Source: Sphingomonas sp. Leaf208
Lineage (GTDB): Bacteria; Pseudomonadota; Alphaproteobacteria; Sphingomonadales; Sphingomonadaceae
Length of the DNA stretch: 64,000 nt
NCBI RefSeq assembly: GCF_001421415.1
Contig: NZ_LMKH01000001.1
Location: forward strand, 560,946 to 624,945
Direction: 5' to 3'
How positions within the stretch are numbered: position 1 is the first letter of the stretch; each line of letters starts with the position of its first letter. The translations under genes were made by a program, and so were the position numbers. Below, one piece after another: positions 45,618-52,674 of the stretch. Under the pieces are notes generated by a model. That model was given only the letters and a program-made list of their open reading frames with translations. It made no database searches and was not told where the DNA came from.

Positions 45618-45761
45618 ATGTTCAACACCAACATCGCCCGCACCGTCGCCGCTACCCTCTGCACCATCGTTGTCAGCGCAACCTGCGTCCTCGGCGCAGT
45701 CGGCCCAGCGATCGCAACCAACGTAACGCCCATCGCGGTCCATACCGCACTCGTGGCATAA
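45618..45761 (+). CDS. Small secreted or membrane peptide leading the psp operon
   Basis: A 47-aa ORF (MFNTNIARTVAATLCTIVVS...) preceded by AAAGGGGACCCACC and followed 53 bases later by pspA. A short basic n-region is followed by a hydrophobic stretch (ATLCTIVVSATCVLGAVGPAIA) that could be a signal peptide with AIA cleavage or a single membrane helix; only about 15 residues follow. It is the first gene after the sigma-54 promoter, so it should be strongly stress-induced. No known family is recognised. Confidence 0.72.
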   Translation: MFNTNIARTVAATLCTIVVSATCVLGAVGPAIATNVTPIAVHTALVA

Positions 45762-45814
45762 GACCCCGACGGACTCGCTAAGAGCCTCGGGCCGACCCCT
45801 GGAGTAGGATTTAC

Positions 45815-46480
45815 ATGGGCATCTTTTCCCGCACCCGCGACATCGTCGCCGCCAACTTCGCCGATCTCATCGAGAAGGCCGAAGACCCGTCGAAGATGAT
45901 CCGCATGATCATCCTCGAGATGGAGGAAACGCTGGTCGAGGTTCGCGCCTCCGCTGCGCGCACCATCGCCGACCAGAAGGAGATGCGCCGCCATATCTCG
46001 AAGCTGGAGCAGCTTCAGGACAACTGGACCGAGAAGGCCGAGCTGGCGCTGAGCAAGGACCGCGAGGACCTCGCCAAGGCCGCCCTGGTCGAGCGCCAGA
46101 AGGCGTTCGACATGGCCGAGCAGTTGAAGGCCGAGGTCGGCGTGCTCGACGACGCACTTCGCGCTTCGGAAGAGGACATCGCCAAGCTCCAGACCAAGCT
46201 CCGGGAGGCGCGCACCAAGCAGAACGCGGTGCAGACCCGGCTGGAGAGCGCGAACAATCGCACCCGGCTGCGCGAGATGTACAACGGGCCGAAGACGCAC
46301 GAGGCGTTCAGCCGCTTCGACATCCTCGACCGCCGCGTCGACGAGGCCGAGGGCCGCGCGGACGCGATGGGGCTCGGGGTCGTCAAGACGCTCGAAGAGG
46401 AGATCGCCGAGCTGCGCAGCGACGACAAGGTCAACGCCCAGCTCGCCGCGCTCAAGGCGCGCATGAAGAAGGACGACTGA
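45815..46480 (+). CDS. pspA: Phage shock protein A
   Basis: PspA is a peripheral membrane protein that binds stressed membranes and restrains PspF. This 221-aa ESCRT-III-like coiled-coil protein has the N-terminal amphipathic helix (MGIFSRTRDIVAANFADLIEK) and the segment DPSKMIRMIILEMEETLVEVR, followed by long helices. AGGATTTAC precedes the ATG. Length and motifs are typical. Confidence 0.95.
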   Translation: MGIFSRTRDIVAANFADLIEKAEDPSKMIRMIILEMEETLVEVRASAARTIADQKEMRRHISKLEQLQDNWTEKAELALSKDREDLAKAALVERQKAFDMAEQLKAEVGVLDDALRASEEDIAKLQTKLREARTKQNAVQTRLESANNRTRLREMYNGPKTHEAFSRFDILDRRVDEAEGRADAMGLGVVKTLEEEIAELRSDDKVNAQLAALKARMKKDD

Positions 46481-46481
46481 G

Positions 46482-46769
46482 ATGGATGACCTGACCCCCG
46501 TTCTCGTCTGCGCGGTCCTCTTCATTGGGCTGCCGTGGGTGATCCTGCACTACATCACCAAGTGGAAGCAGGCGCCGCGGATCACCGAGGAAGACGAAAA
46601 GCTGCTGGACGAGATGCAGGCCTTGGCCCGCCGCCTCGAGGACCGCGTGATGACCGTCGAACGGATCATCGCCGCCGACAATCCCGACTGGAAGCCGGGT
46701 CTCGGTACCACGCAATCGCCGTATCTATCGGACCTTCAGTCCGACCGCACTTCTGATCGGAGGAACTGA
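46482..46769 (+). CDS. pspB: Phage shock protein B (envelope stress regulator)
   Basis: A 95-aa inner-membrane protein with one N-terminal helix (LVCAVLFIGLPWVILHYITKW) and a cytoplasmic coiled coil containing LDEMQALARRLEDRVMTVERI, both hallmarks of PspB. It works with PspC in sensing. It starts two bases after the pspA stop and is followed by pspC after a one-base gap. Confidence 0.9.
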   Translation: MDDLTPVLVCAVLFIGLPWVILHYITKWKQAPRITEEDEKLLDEMQALARRLEDRVMTVERIIAADNPDWKPGLGTTQSPYLSDLQSDRTSDRRN

Positions 46770-46770
46770 G

Positions 46771-47154
46771 ATGTCCGGCAGCCGCACACAGTTTTACCTC
46801 GATAAGCAGAACGCCAAGTGGAAGGGCGTCTGCGCCGGGATCGCCGACTATACCGGCGTCGACGCGCTCTTCGTCCGTGTCGGCATGGTCGTCCTGACGC
46901 TAGCTGGGGGCTTTCCCTGGACGCTGCTGGCCTATTGGATGGTCGCCTGGATGGGTCATGCCAAGCCGATCGGCCTGTACGAGACGCCCGACGACGCGAA
47001 GTTCTGGCAGGGCGTCCGCTCGAACCCGAAGCGCTCGACCGCCGAGGTCCGCAGCAAGTTCCGCGACATCGACCGCCGCCTCGCCGACATCGAGACGCAC
47101 TATACCAGCCGCTCAAGCAACAGCCTCGCGGCAGAGATCGACAGCCTGCGCTGA
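46771..47154 (+). CDS. pspC: Phage shock protein C
   Basis: A 127-aa inner-membrane PspC-domain protein. The signature KWKGVCAGIADYTGVDALFVRV near residue 16 leads into hydrophobic segments (VVLTLAGGFPWTLLAYWMVAWM). The C-terminal part is charged and probably helical (RDIDRRLADIETHY). GGAGGAACTGAG precedes the ATG. Confidence 0.92.
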   Translation: MSGSRTQFYLDKQNAKWKGVCAGIADYTGVDALFVRVGMVVLTLAGGFPWTLLAYWMVAWMGHAKPIGLYETPDDAKFWQGVRSNPKRSTAEVRSKFRDIDRRLADIETHYTSRSSNSLAAEIDSLR

Positions 47155-47186
47155 GACGCTGCGTCGATCCAAAAGGGGGAAATACC

Positions 47187-47462
47187 ATGCCACCAGAAGC
47201 AGCACTGATACTGGGTATCATAGTTGGCACGCTGGCAACGCTGACGATCCAGGCATTTGGTCGGCGCAAGGCGCGGATCGCGGTCAAGGCCGCGAACCGG
47301 GATGCGGAACGCAGCATCGCGCTGCTCGACAGCGAGAACGAGCGCCGCACCGGCCAGATCGACCGCTTGCAGGAGCGGATCCAGGTCCTCGAACGGATCA
47401 CCACCGATCCCGCCGAGCGCACCGCCCGCGAAATCGAGGCGCTTCGCCTCCAGCCGAACTGA
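47187..47462 (+). CDS. PspB-like membrane/coiled-coil protein 1
   Basis: A 91-aa protein with an N-terminal membrane helix (ALILGIIVGTLATLTIQAF) and a C-terminal coiled coil, ENERRTGQIDRLQERIQVLERI followed by TTDPAERTAREIEALR. The VLERI-xTD...EI-xxLR pattern is shared by the next three ORFs and resembles the MTVERIIAAD part of PspB. AAAGGGGGAAATACC precedes the ATG. Probably a PspB paralogue. Confidence 0.8.
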   Translation: MPPEAALILGIIVGTLATLTIQAFGRRKARIAVKAANRDAERSIALLDSENERRTGQIDRLQERIQVLERITTDPAERTAREIEALRLQPN

Positions 47463-47473
47463 GGGGATACGAT

Positions 47474-47785
47474 ATGAATTGGGCAGGACCTGGGTTCGTG
47501 ATCGCGATCATCGCCATCACCACCATCGGCTGGATCGCGAACAACTGGATCCGTACCAAGCACGGCTATCCGCCGAGCGACGACTGGGGCAACTCGATGA
47601 GCTGGGGCGGCGGGCACAAGCAGGACCCGGCGGGTGATCGCAAGGTTGAACTGCTCAGCAGCGAGAATGAGCGCCTCACCGGTCAGGTTTCCCGCCTCGA
47701 GGAGCGGATCGCGGTCCTCGAACGCATCGCTACCGATCCCGCCGAGCGCACCGCTCGCGAGATCGACGCCCTCCGCGACCGCTGA
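47474..47785 (+). CDS. PspB-like membrane/coiled-coil protein 2
   Basis: A 103-aa protein: membrane helix GFVIAIIAITTIGWIANNWI, a polar Trp/Gly-rich spacer (SDDWGNSMSWGGGHKQ), then ENERLTGQVSRLEERIAVLERI-ATDPAERTAREIDALR. The C-terminal 38 residues are nearly identical to protein 1, implying a recent duplication. GAGGGGATACGAT precedes the ATG, eleven bases after the previous stop. Confidence 0.8.
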   Translation: MNWAGPGFVIAIIAITTIGWIANNWIRTKHGYPPSDDWGNSMSWGGGHKQDPAGDRKVELLSSENERLTGQVSRLEERIAVLERIATDPAERTAREIDALRDR

Positions 47786-47796
47786 GGACGGGGATC

Positions 47797-48099
47797 ATGA
47801 ACAATTTCACGATCTTCCTGCTCGTCTTCATCGTGATCGGCCTTCCGGTCATCCTCGGGATTGCCAGCAGCGTCTTCAAGGACTGGATAAAGCACAAAGA
47901 GCGGATGGCGACCGCGCTCAATGCGCAGACCGCCGAAAAGTCCGCGCAATATGCGGCGCACACCGAACGCCTGGAACAGCGGGTACGGGTGTTGGAACGG
48001 ATCGTCACCGACCGGGGCATCGCGCTCTCGACCGAGATCGAGCAGCTCCGCGACCAACGCTTACTCAATCAGACTATATCGCAGGAGACAGGATCATGA
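47797..48099 (+). CDS. PspB-like membrane/coiled-coil protein 3
   Basis: A 100-aa protein with the helix FTIFLLVFIVIGLPVILGIA and the coiled coil HTERLEQRVRVLERIVTDRG. The helix plus GLPV motif is the closest of the five to PspB (FIGLPWVIL). Its stop overlaps the next ATG (ATGA). Confidence 0.82.
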   Translation: MNNFTIFLLVFIVIGLPVILGIASSVFKDWIKHKERMATALNAQTAEKSAQYAAHTERLEQRVRVLERIVTDRGIALSTEIEQLRDQRLLNQTISQETGS

Positions 48100-48344
48100 A
48101 TGGTGGACAGGTGATGGTCGTGATGATCGTCCTGATCGTGATGATCGCTGGCATCGTCAAATCGCGGCACAAGAGCGGGCGACGTGCCGAGGGCACGTCA
48201 TTGATGAACGATCCCGAGGCGGCGCGGCTGCGCGACGAGGTGCAGCAGATGAAGGAGCGCATCCAGGTGCTGGAGCGCGTGATCACCGACAACCACAAGA
48301 GCGTCGATCTCGACCGAGAGATCGAACGGCTCCGCGACCGCTAG
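48096..48344 (+). CDS. PspB-like membrane/coiled-coil protein 4
   Basis: An 82-aa protein: helix VMVVMIVLIVMIAGIV, basic stop-transfer RHKSGRR, then LRDEVQQMKERIQVLERVITD and a terminal DREIERLRDR. It is translationally coupled to protein 3 and has GGAGACAGGATC upstream. Confidence 0.8.
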   Translation: MNGGQVMVVMIVLIVMIAGIVKSRHKSGRRAEGTSLMNDPEAARLRDEVQQMKERIQVLERVITDNHKSVDLDREIERLRDR

Positions 48345-48353
48345 GAGGCGGAC

Positions 48354-48593
48354 ATGATCGAACCGAACGTCTACATCACCCTGGCGCTGGCGAGCCTTGC
48401 AGGGCTGGCGATGATCGTCGCCGGTGGATTAGCCGGATGGCGCGGATGGCTCTCGCTGCGGCGGATGGAGCTGGATCACATGCAGGACGGCCGCATGCCG
48501 GTCGCGGTGTCGACCGGATCGCGGATCGAGATCGCGGATCTGAAGGAGCGGATCAAGAAGCTTGAGGCGATCGCCGCCGGGGTGGATCTTTAG
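48354..48593 (+). CDS. PspB-like membrane/coiled-coil protein 5
   Basis: A 79-aa protein with the helix YITLALASLAGLAMIVAGGLAG and a short C-terminal coil IEIADLKERIKKLEAIAAGVDL. It is the most divergent member, lacking the TD-AE-R extension after the coil. TAGGAGGCGGAC precedes the ATG nine bases after the previous stop. It ends the psp operon; a type B repeat follows. Confidence 0.76.
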   Translation: MIEPNVYITLALASLAGLAMIVAGGLAGWRGWLSLRRMELDHMQDGRMPVAVSTGSRIEIADLKERIKKLEAIAAGVDL

Positions 48594-48609
48594 GGCTTTT
48601 GAGGGGCGA

Positions 48610-48717
48610 ACCACCCCGGCGGAGGCCGGGGCCCAGTTGAAAAGGTGGCTATAACGGAGGACCGCACTTCGCCATCGCCGTCCCTCAACTGGGCCCCGGC
48701 CTTCGCCGGGGTGGTGG
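48610..48717. repeat. Type B palindromic element (ACCCCGGCGGAGGCCGGGGCCCAG)
   Basis: Inverted modules CCACCCCGGCGGAGGCCGGGGCCCAGTTGA and TCAACTGGGCCCCGGCCTTCGCCGGGGTGG. It is located between the end of the psp operon and sufE. Confidence 0.87.
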
Positions 48718-48791
48718 TATTCGAGGATACGCGCTCCTGTTTTGTCCCCCCGGTGTTGAAGCGCCTACGCCGAACCGCTACCGACCGGCCC

Positions 48792-49196
48792 ATGGCCACT
48801 CTCACCGACATTCGCGAGGAATACGACTTCCTCGAACCCGACGATCGTTACCGTCTTTTGATCGACCTCGGCAAAGAGCTCGAACCGATGCCGGATGCGC
48901 TGAAGACCGATGCGACATTGGTGCGGGGATGTTCGGCTTCGGTGTGGGTGTATCCGACCACGACCGATGACGGCCGGCTTCATTTCCTAGCGGATTCGAA
49001 TGCGGCAATTACCAAGGGGATCATCGCTCTGGTTCTGCTGACGGTGCAGGACCAGGCTCCCGGCCAGATCGTCGCGACGGATATCAACGCGGAACTGGCG
49101 CCGTTCGATTTGAGCAAGCAGTTAAGCTCGAACCGGACTCAAGGGATCCCGAACATGATTGCGCTGATCCGGGAGACAGCCGAGCGGTACGCTTAA
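48792..49196 (+). CDS. sufE: SufE-type cysteine desulfuration protein
   Basis: SufE accepts sulfane sulfur from SufS for Fe-S cluster assembly. This 134-aa protein has the acceptor cysteine in LVRGCSASVWVYP near residue 49 and the DDRYRLLIDLGKELEPMP start typical of the family. The ATG 48792 is chosen over the longer frame, which reads back through a repeat. It is not next to a suf operon. Confidence 0.9.
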   Translation: MATLTDIREEYDFLEPDDRYRLLIDLGKELEPMPDALKTDATLVRGCSASVWVYPTTTDDGRLHFLADSNAAITKGIIALVLLTVQDQAPGQIVATDINAELAPFDLSKQLSSNRTQGIPNMIALIRETAERYA

Positions 49197-49612
49197 AACC
49201 GTGCCCTCACCCTTCCCACGGCCAAGTGGCCGCGGGCCCCTTCCCTCTCCCCTGAGGGGAGAGGGAGAGACGACGGAGGCGGCGAGGGTGAGGGCACGCT
49301 GGCGGGTTCGCTGAGCGTAGCGACAACCTCGTCGGCATCGGCACCCGCAGGCACAAGCATCCACCGGTCCGGCCGAGCCCCGTCGACCATCACCACCGCG
49401 TTCTTCGGGCACACGCCAAGACACTTCACCTCGACCACGCCGCGATCCGACTTGCGGTCCTTCTTGACGCCAAGTGCCTGACGCAACAGCTTCACCAGCG
49501 GCGTCCGGCCCTTTTCGCCAAACCCACCATCGAGCTTCTTCGAACACTTGCCGCAGACCAGAACGCTTCCCTGCCAGCGACTGGCGAGGACCCGGATCAC
49601 GCCGGTTTCCAC
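49193..49612 (-). CDS. (2Fe-2S) ferredoxin-like (thioredoxin-fold) protein with repeat-derived tail
   Basis: A 139-aa protein whose first 105 residues form a thioredoxin-fold [2Fe-2S] domain: VCGKCSKKLDGG supplies a C-x2-C pair and VKCLGVCPKNAVV a C-x3-C pair. It resembles CbiW/NuoE-like ferredoxins. The last 34 residues (from PSPSPPPSS onward) are encoded by a type D intergenic repeat, so the true protein has gained a Pro/Ser/Arg-rich tail. It overlaps the J-domain gene by 16 bases. Confidence 0.82.
   Translation of the reverse strand: METGVIRVLASRWQGSVLVCGKCSKKLDGGFGEKGRTPLVKLLRQALGVKKDRKSDRGVVEVKCLGVCPKNAVVMVDGARPDRWMLVPAGADADEVVATLSEPASVPSPSPPPSSLPLPSGEREGARGHLAVGRVRARF
49201..49297. repeat. 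Type D palindromic element overlapping the ferredoxin gene 3' end
   Basis: The outer arms GTGCCCTCACCCT (49201-49213) and AGGGTGAGGGCAC (49285-49297) are exact inverted repeats, and an inner hairpin CCCTCTCCCCTGAGGGGAGAGGG lies between them. The element lies almost wholly inside the 3' coding end of the minus-strand ferredoxin-like gene. Confidence 0.85.
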
Positions 49613-50136
49613 GTCCGCTGGTCTTCGGCCATCTTCAGAACCTCGTACGCTGCCTGCACGCCCTGGAACCGCTTCGCCGCGTCCTTATCGTTCGGGCGCA
49701 CATCCGGATGATTCGCCTTCGCCATCCGCCGCCACGCCGCGCGGACGTCCTCGAACGTCGCGTCGGGCTCCAGATCGAGCACTTCCAGCGCGCGCATCTC
49801 GTCGCGCGATCGGCTGCCGTCGCCAGAGCCGGCCCAGGCGTAATGTTTGGGATCGGTATAGCCGTCCGCGGTGCGCGTCTCAGCCGCTTCGCGCTCGGCC
49901 GCTTCCTCGGCGCTCAGGCCTTCGAAATAATTCCAGCCGCGATTATATTCGCCGGCATGGTTCATGCAGAAATACCAGCGGTCGGGGCTGTTCGGCGATT
50001 TCGGCGCCGGGCAGTTGCCGGGCTCGTTGCAGCCATGCCGATCGCACAGCCGGACGGTCACCGCCTCGGTGCTCGCGCCATATTCGCGCCAGCGCGGAAA
50101 ACCCCAGTCTGAAGATCGTGTCGTGCTTCGAGCCAT
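49597..50136 (-). CDS. J-domain-containing protein
   Basis: A 179-aa protein with a C-terminal J domain: ALEVLDLEPDATFEDVRAAW, the HPD motif in KANHPDVRPND, and AAKRFQGVQAAYEVLK. The N-terminal half has several Cys/His (RLCDRHGCNEPGNCPAP, WYFCMNHAGEYN), a possible metal-binding region seen in a known alphaproteobacterial group. It probably stimulates DnaK. The ATG at 50136 is chosen; the frame upstream is low quality. Confidence 0.88.
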   Translation of the reverse strand: MARSTTRSSDWGFPRWREYGASTEAVTVRLCDRHGCNEPGNCPAPKSPNSPDRWYFCMNHAGEYNRGWNYFEGLSAEEAAEREAAETRTADGYTDPKHYAWAGSGDGSRSRDEMRALEVLDLEPDATFEDVRAAWRRMAKANHPDVRPNDKDAAKRFQGVQAAYEVLKMAEDQRTWKPA

Positions 50137-50352
50137 AGCGGTCCGAGATAGGCGTCCCCACGGACAACGCAACCGCACGTAGCGGTCGCGACGTAAACTT
50201 GCCCGATCCGACAATCTTCCGCGTCGCAACATTCCAACTTGAGTCAGACACCGTTCATCGATTACTAAACATGAATTATTTGTCATGTGGCATGGATAGA
50301 TGCGTCCGGTGCGGACGTATTCCCGGCCGACACCTTAAGGACAGGAGCCCTG

Positions 50353-51933
50353 GTGCCGACTCTCATTCCAAAGCTTACCACATGGCGTGCGGATCTTCCC
50401 GCCTCCATCGTCGTCGCGCTCGTCGCGCTGCCCCTCTGTCTCGGCGTCGCGCTCGCCTCCGGGGCGCCACTGTTCGCCGGCATCATATCGGGCATCGTCG
50501 GCGGTATCGCGGTCGGCCTGTTCTCCAAATCGCCGCTGTCGGTCAGCGGCCCCGCCGCCGGCCTGACGGTGATCGTGCTGACCGCGATCGAGAGCATGCC
50601 GAGCTACCAGATGTTCCTGATGGCGGTCGTCCTCGCGGGCGTTCTGCAGATCTGCTTCTCACTGACCCGCGCCGGCATCCTCAGCGAATTCGTGCCGTCG
50701 TCGGTCATCACCGGCATGCTCGCGGCGATTGGCCTAATCCTCATCCTCAAGCAGATCCCCCACGCCGTCGGCTTCGACCGCGAGGCCGAGGGCATCTTCG
50801 AATTCACCACCGCGAACGGCATCAACACCTTCTCGCGGATTCTCGACAGCCTCGGTGCAGCCGTGACTCCCGGCGCGATCCTGATCGCCTCGGTCAGCCT
50901 TGCCTTCCTATTCTGGTGGGACGGCGCCAAGCCGAAGGACGGCCCGTTGCGCTTCGTCCCCGGCCCGCTGGTGGTCGTGCTGATCGGCATCTTCGGCAAC
51001 ATGCTGCTCGGCGTCGTGAAGCCGGACTGGCAGTTGCAGGCGACGCACCTTGTCCAGGTGCCGATCACGCAGACATTGTCGCAATTCCCGTCGCTGTTCA
51101 CCTTTCCCGATTTCTCCGGGATCACGATGGGCATCGTCTGGAGCAGCGCGGTCACGCTCGCGATCGTCGCGAGCCTTGAATCGCTGCTGAGCGTCAAGGC
51201 AGTCGACGAGATCGATCCGCGCCGTCGCTCGACCGACAAGAACTGGGAATTGATGGCGCAGGGCGGCGGCAACATCCTGTCCGGGCTGATCGGCGGCCTG
51301 CCCGTCACCTCGGTGATCGTGCGTTCGTCCGCCAACGTCGATGCCAAGGCCGAGAGCAAGCTGTCGACGATCCTCCACGGCTTCTGGCTGCTGGTCAGCG
51401 TCGCGCTGATCCCCGCGGTGCTCAACCTGATTCCGCTGTCGGCGCTCGCCGCGGTGCTGATCGCAACCGGCTACAAGCTGACCAAGCCGAAGCTCTATAC
51501 CGAGCGCTTCAAGCAAGGCTGGACGCAGTTCATTCCGTTCGTCGTCACGGTCGCGGCGATCCTGTTCACCGACCTGCTCGAGGGCATCGTCATCGGCCTT
51601 GCCGTCGGCTTCGTGTTCGTCGTCGCGCGCAACTTCCGCACTGCGATCACCTTTGCCTGCGACGACGAGGATTGCCTCGTCCGTGCCCGCCGTAACCTGT
51701 ACTTCATCCATAAATACGAGTTGCAGAAGTCGCTCGCCAAGGTGCCCGACAATGCGAACCTGCTGATCGACCTGTCGTCGACCAGCTATGTCGATCTCGA
51801 CAACGTCGACATCATCAACGCGTTCATCAAGGGCGCGCAGTATCGCGGCATCACCGTGCTTATCCGCGGCGATCTCGCGATGCGCACGGTCAAGCTGATC
51901 AACGCCCCCCAGACCGAGGTCCGTTTCGCATGA
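50353..51933 (+). CDS. SulP-family anion transporter (probable bicarbonate transporter)
   Basis: A 526-aa inner-membrane transporter. About 10-12 helices begin with LPASIVVALVALPLCLGVALASGAPLF; the family motif around GPAAGLTVIVLTAI is present, and residues beyond about 445 form a STAS domain (NLLIDLSSTSYVDLDNVDI). The start GTG 50353 has AGGAG 5 bases upstream; the frame opens 22 codons earlier. Its stop overlaps the ATG of a beta-carbonic anhydrase gene, which suggests bicarbonate rather than sulfate as substrate. Confidence 0.88.
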   Translation: MPTLIPKLTTWRADLPASIVVALVALPLCLGVALASGAPLFAGIISGIVGGIAVGLFSKSPLSVSGPAAGLTVIVLTAIESMPSYQMFLMAVVLAGVLQICFSLTRAGILSEFVPSSVITGMLAAIGLILILKQIPHAVGFDREAEGIFEFTTANGINTFSRILDSLGAAVTPGAILIASVSLAFLFWWDGAKPKDGPLRFVPGPLVVVLIGIFGNMLLGVVKPDWQLQATHLVQVPITQTLSQFPSLFTFPDFSGITMGIVWSSAVTLAIVASLESLLSVKAVDEIDPRRRSTDKNWELMAQGGGNILSGLIGGLPVTSVIVRSSANVDAKAESKLSTILHGFWLLVSVALIPAVLNLIPLSALAAVLIATGYKLTKPKLYTERFKQGWTQFIPFVVTVAAILFTDLLEGIVIGLAVGFVFVVARNFRTAITFACDDEDCLVRARRNLYFIHKYELQKSLAKVPDNANLLIDLSSTSYVDLDNVDIINAFIKGAQYRGITVLIRGDLAMRTVKLINAPQTEVRFA

Positions 51934-52568
51934 GGCAGTACAAGCAGCTCCTGCTCGCCAACAAGGCGTGGGCGGCCGAGATCATCGAGGAGAGCGCCGA
52001 CTTCTTCCAGCGCCAGCTGGTCGGCCAGAACCCGGAGTTCCTGTGGATCGGCTGTTCGGACAGCCGCGTCGGGCCCGAGCAGATGACGATGACGCCACCC
52101 GGCAACATGTTCATCCACCGCAACATCGCCAACCTCGTCAACGACGACGACATGAACCTGATGTCGGTGCTGCAATATGCGATCGACGTGCTCGGCGTGC
52201 GGCACATCATCATCTGCGGCCATTATGCGTGTGGCGGCATCCGCGCGACGCTGGACGGCGGCACCACCGGGCCGGTCGACGACTGGCTCTCCACCGCGCG
52301 CTGCGTCTTGCACGACCATGCCGACGAGATCGACGCGCAGCCCGACCGTGGGCAGAAGGTCAACCGGCTGGTCGAGGTCAATGTCCGCGACCAACTCGTC
52401 CGCCTTGCGCGTACCAAGACGATCCAGGGCGCGTTCGCGCGCGGCCAGGAAGTGCTGCTGCACGGCTGGGTCTACGACATCCGCGACGGGCTGATCAAAC
52501 CGATGATGGAGATCGATTCGACGACCGTGCTCGAAGAGGTCGGTCGGCCGGACAAGGTGCTGGTTTAA
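51930..52568 (+). CDS. Beta-carbonic anhydrase
   Basis: A 212-aa zinc enzyme interconverting CO2 and bicarbonate. Zinc ligands are visible in CSDSRVGPEQ (Cys42, Asp44) and in CGHYACGG (His and Cys near 98-101). The length is that of the bacterial beta class. It is translationally coupled (ATGA) to the SulP transporter. Confidence 0.94.
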   Translation: MRQYKQLLLANKAWAAEIIEESADFFQRQLVGQNPEFLWIGCSDSRVGPEQMTMTPPGNMFIHRNIANLVNDDDMNLMSVLQYAIDVLGVRHIIICGHYACGGIRATLDGGTTGPVDDWLSTARCVLHDHADEIDAQPDRGQKVNRLVEVNVRDQLVRLARTKTIQGAFARGQEVLLHGWVYDIRDGLIKPMMEIDSTTVLEEVGRPDKVLV

Positions 52569-52587
52569 GCGAGCGCTGCCTGCCTTC

Positions 52588-52645
52588 TTGGTTCCCCGCG
52601 AGGGTGGGGAACCAGCCTGGGCTCCCGCCTTCGCGGGAGAACAAG
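52588..52645. repeat. Type C palindromic element
   Basis: TTGGTTCCCCGCGAGGGTGGGGAACCAG and CTGGGCTCCCGCCTTCGCGGGAGAACAA are inverted, with the left arm diverged. It lies between the convergent carbonic anhydrase and TonB-C/TPR genes. Confidence 0.8.
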
Positions 52646-52674
52646 AACGGCAACCTGACGGTGCCGATCCGCCC

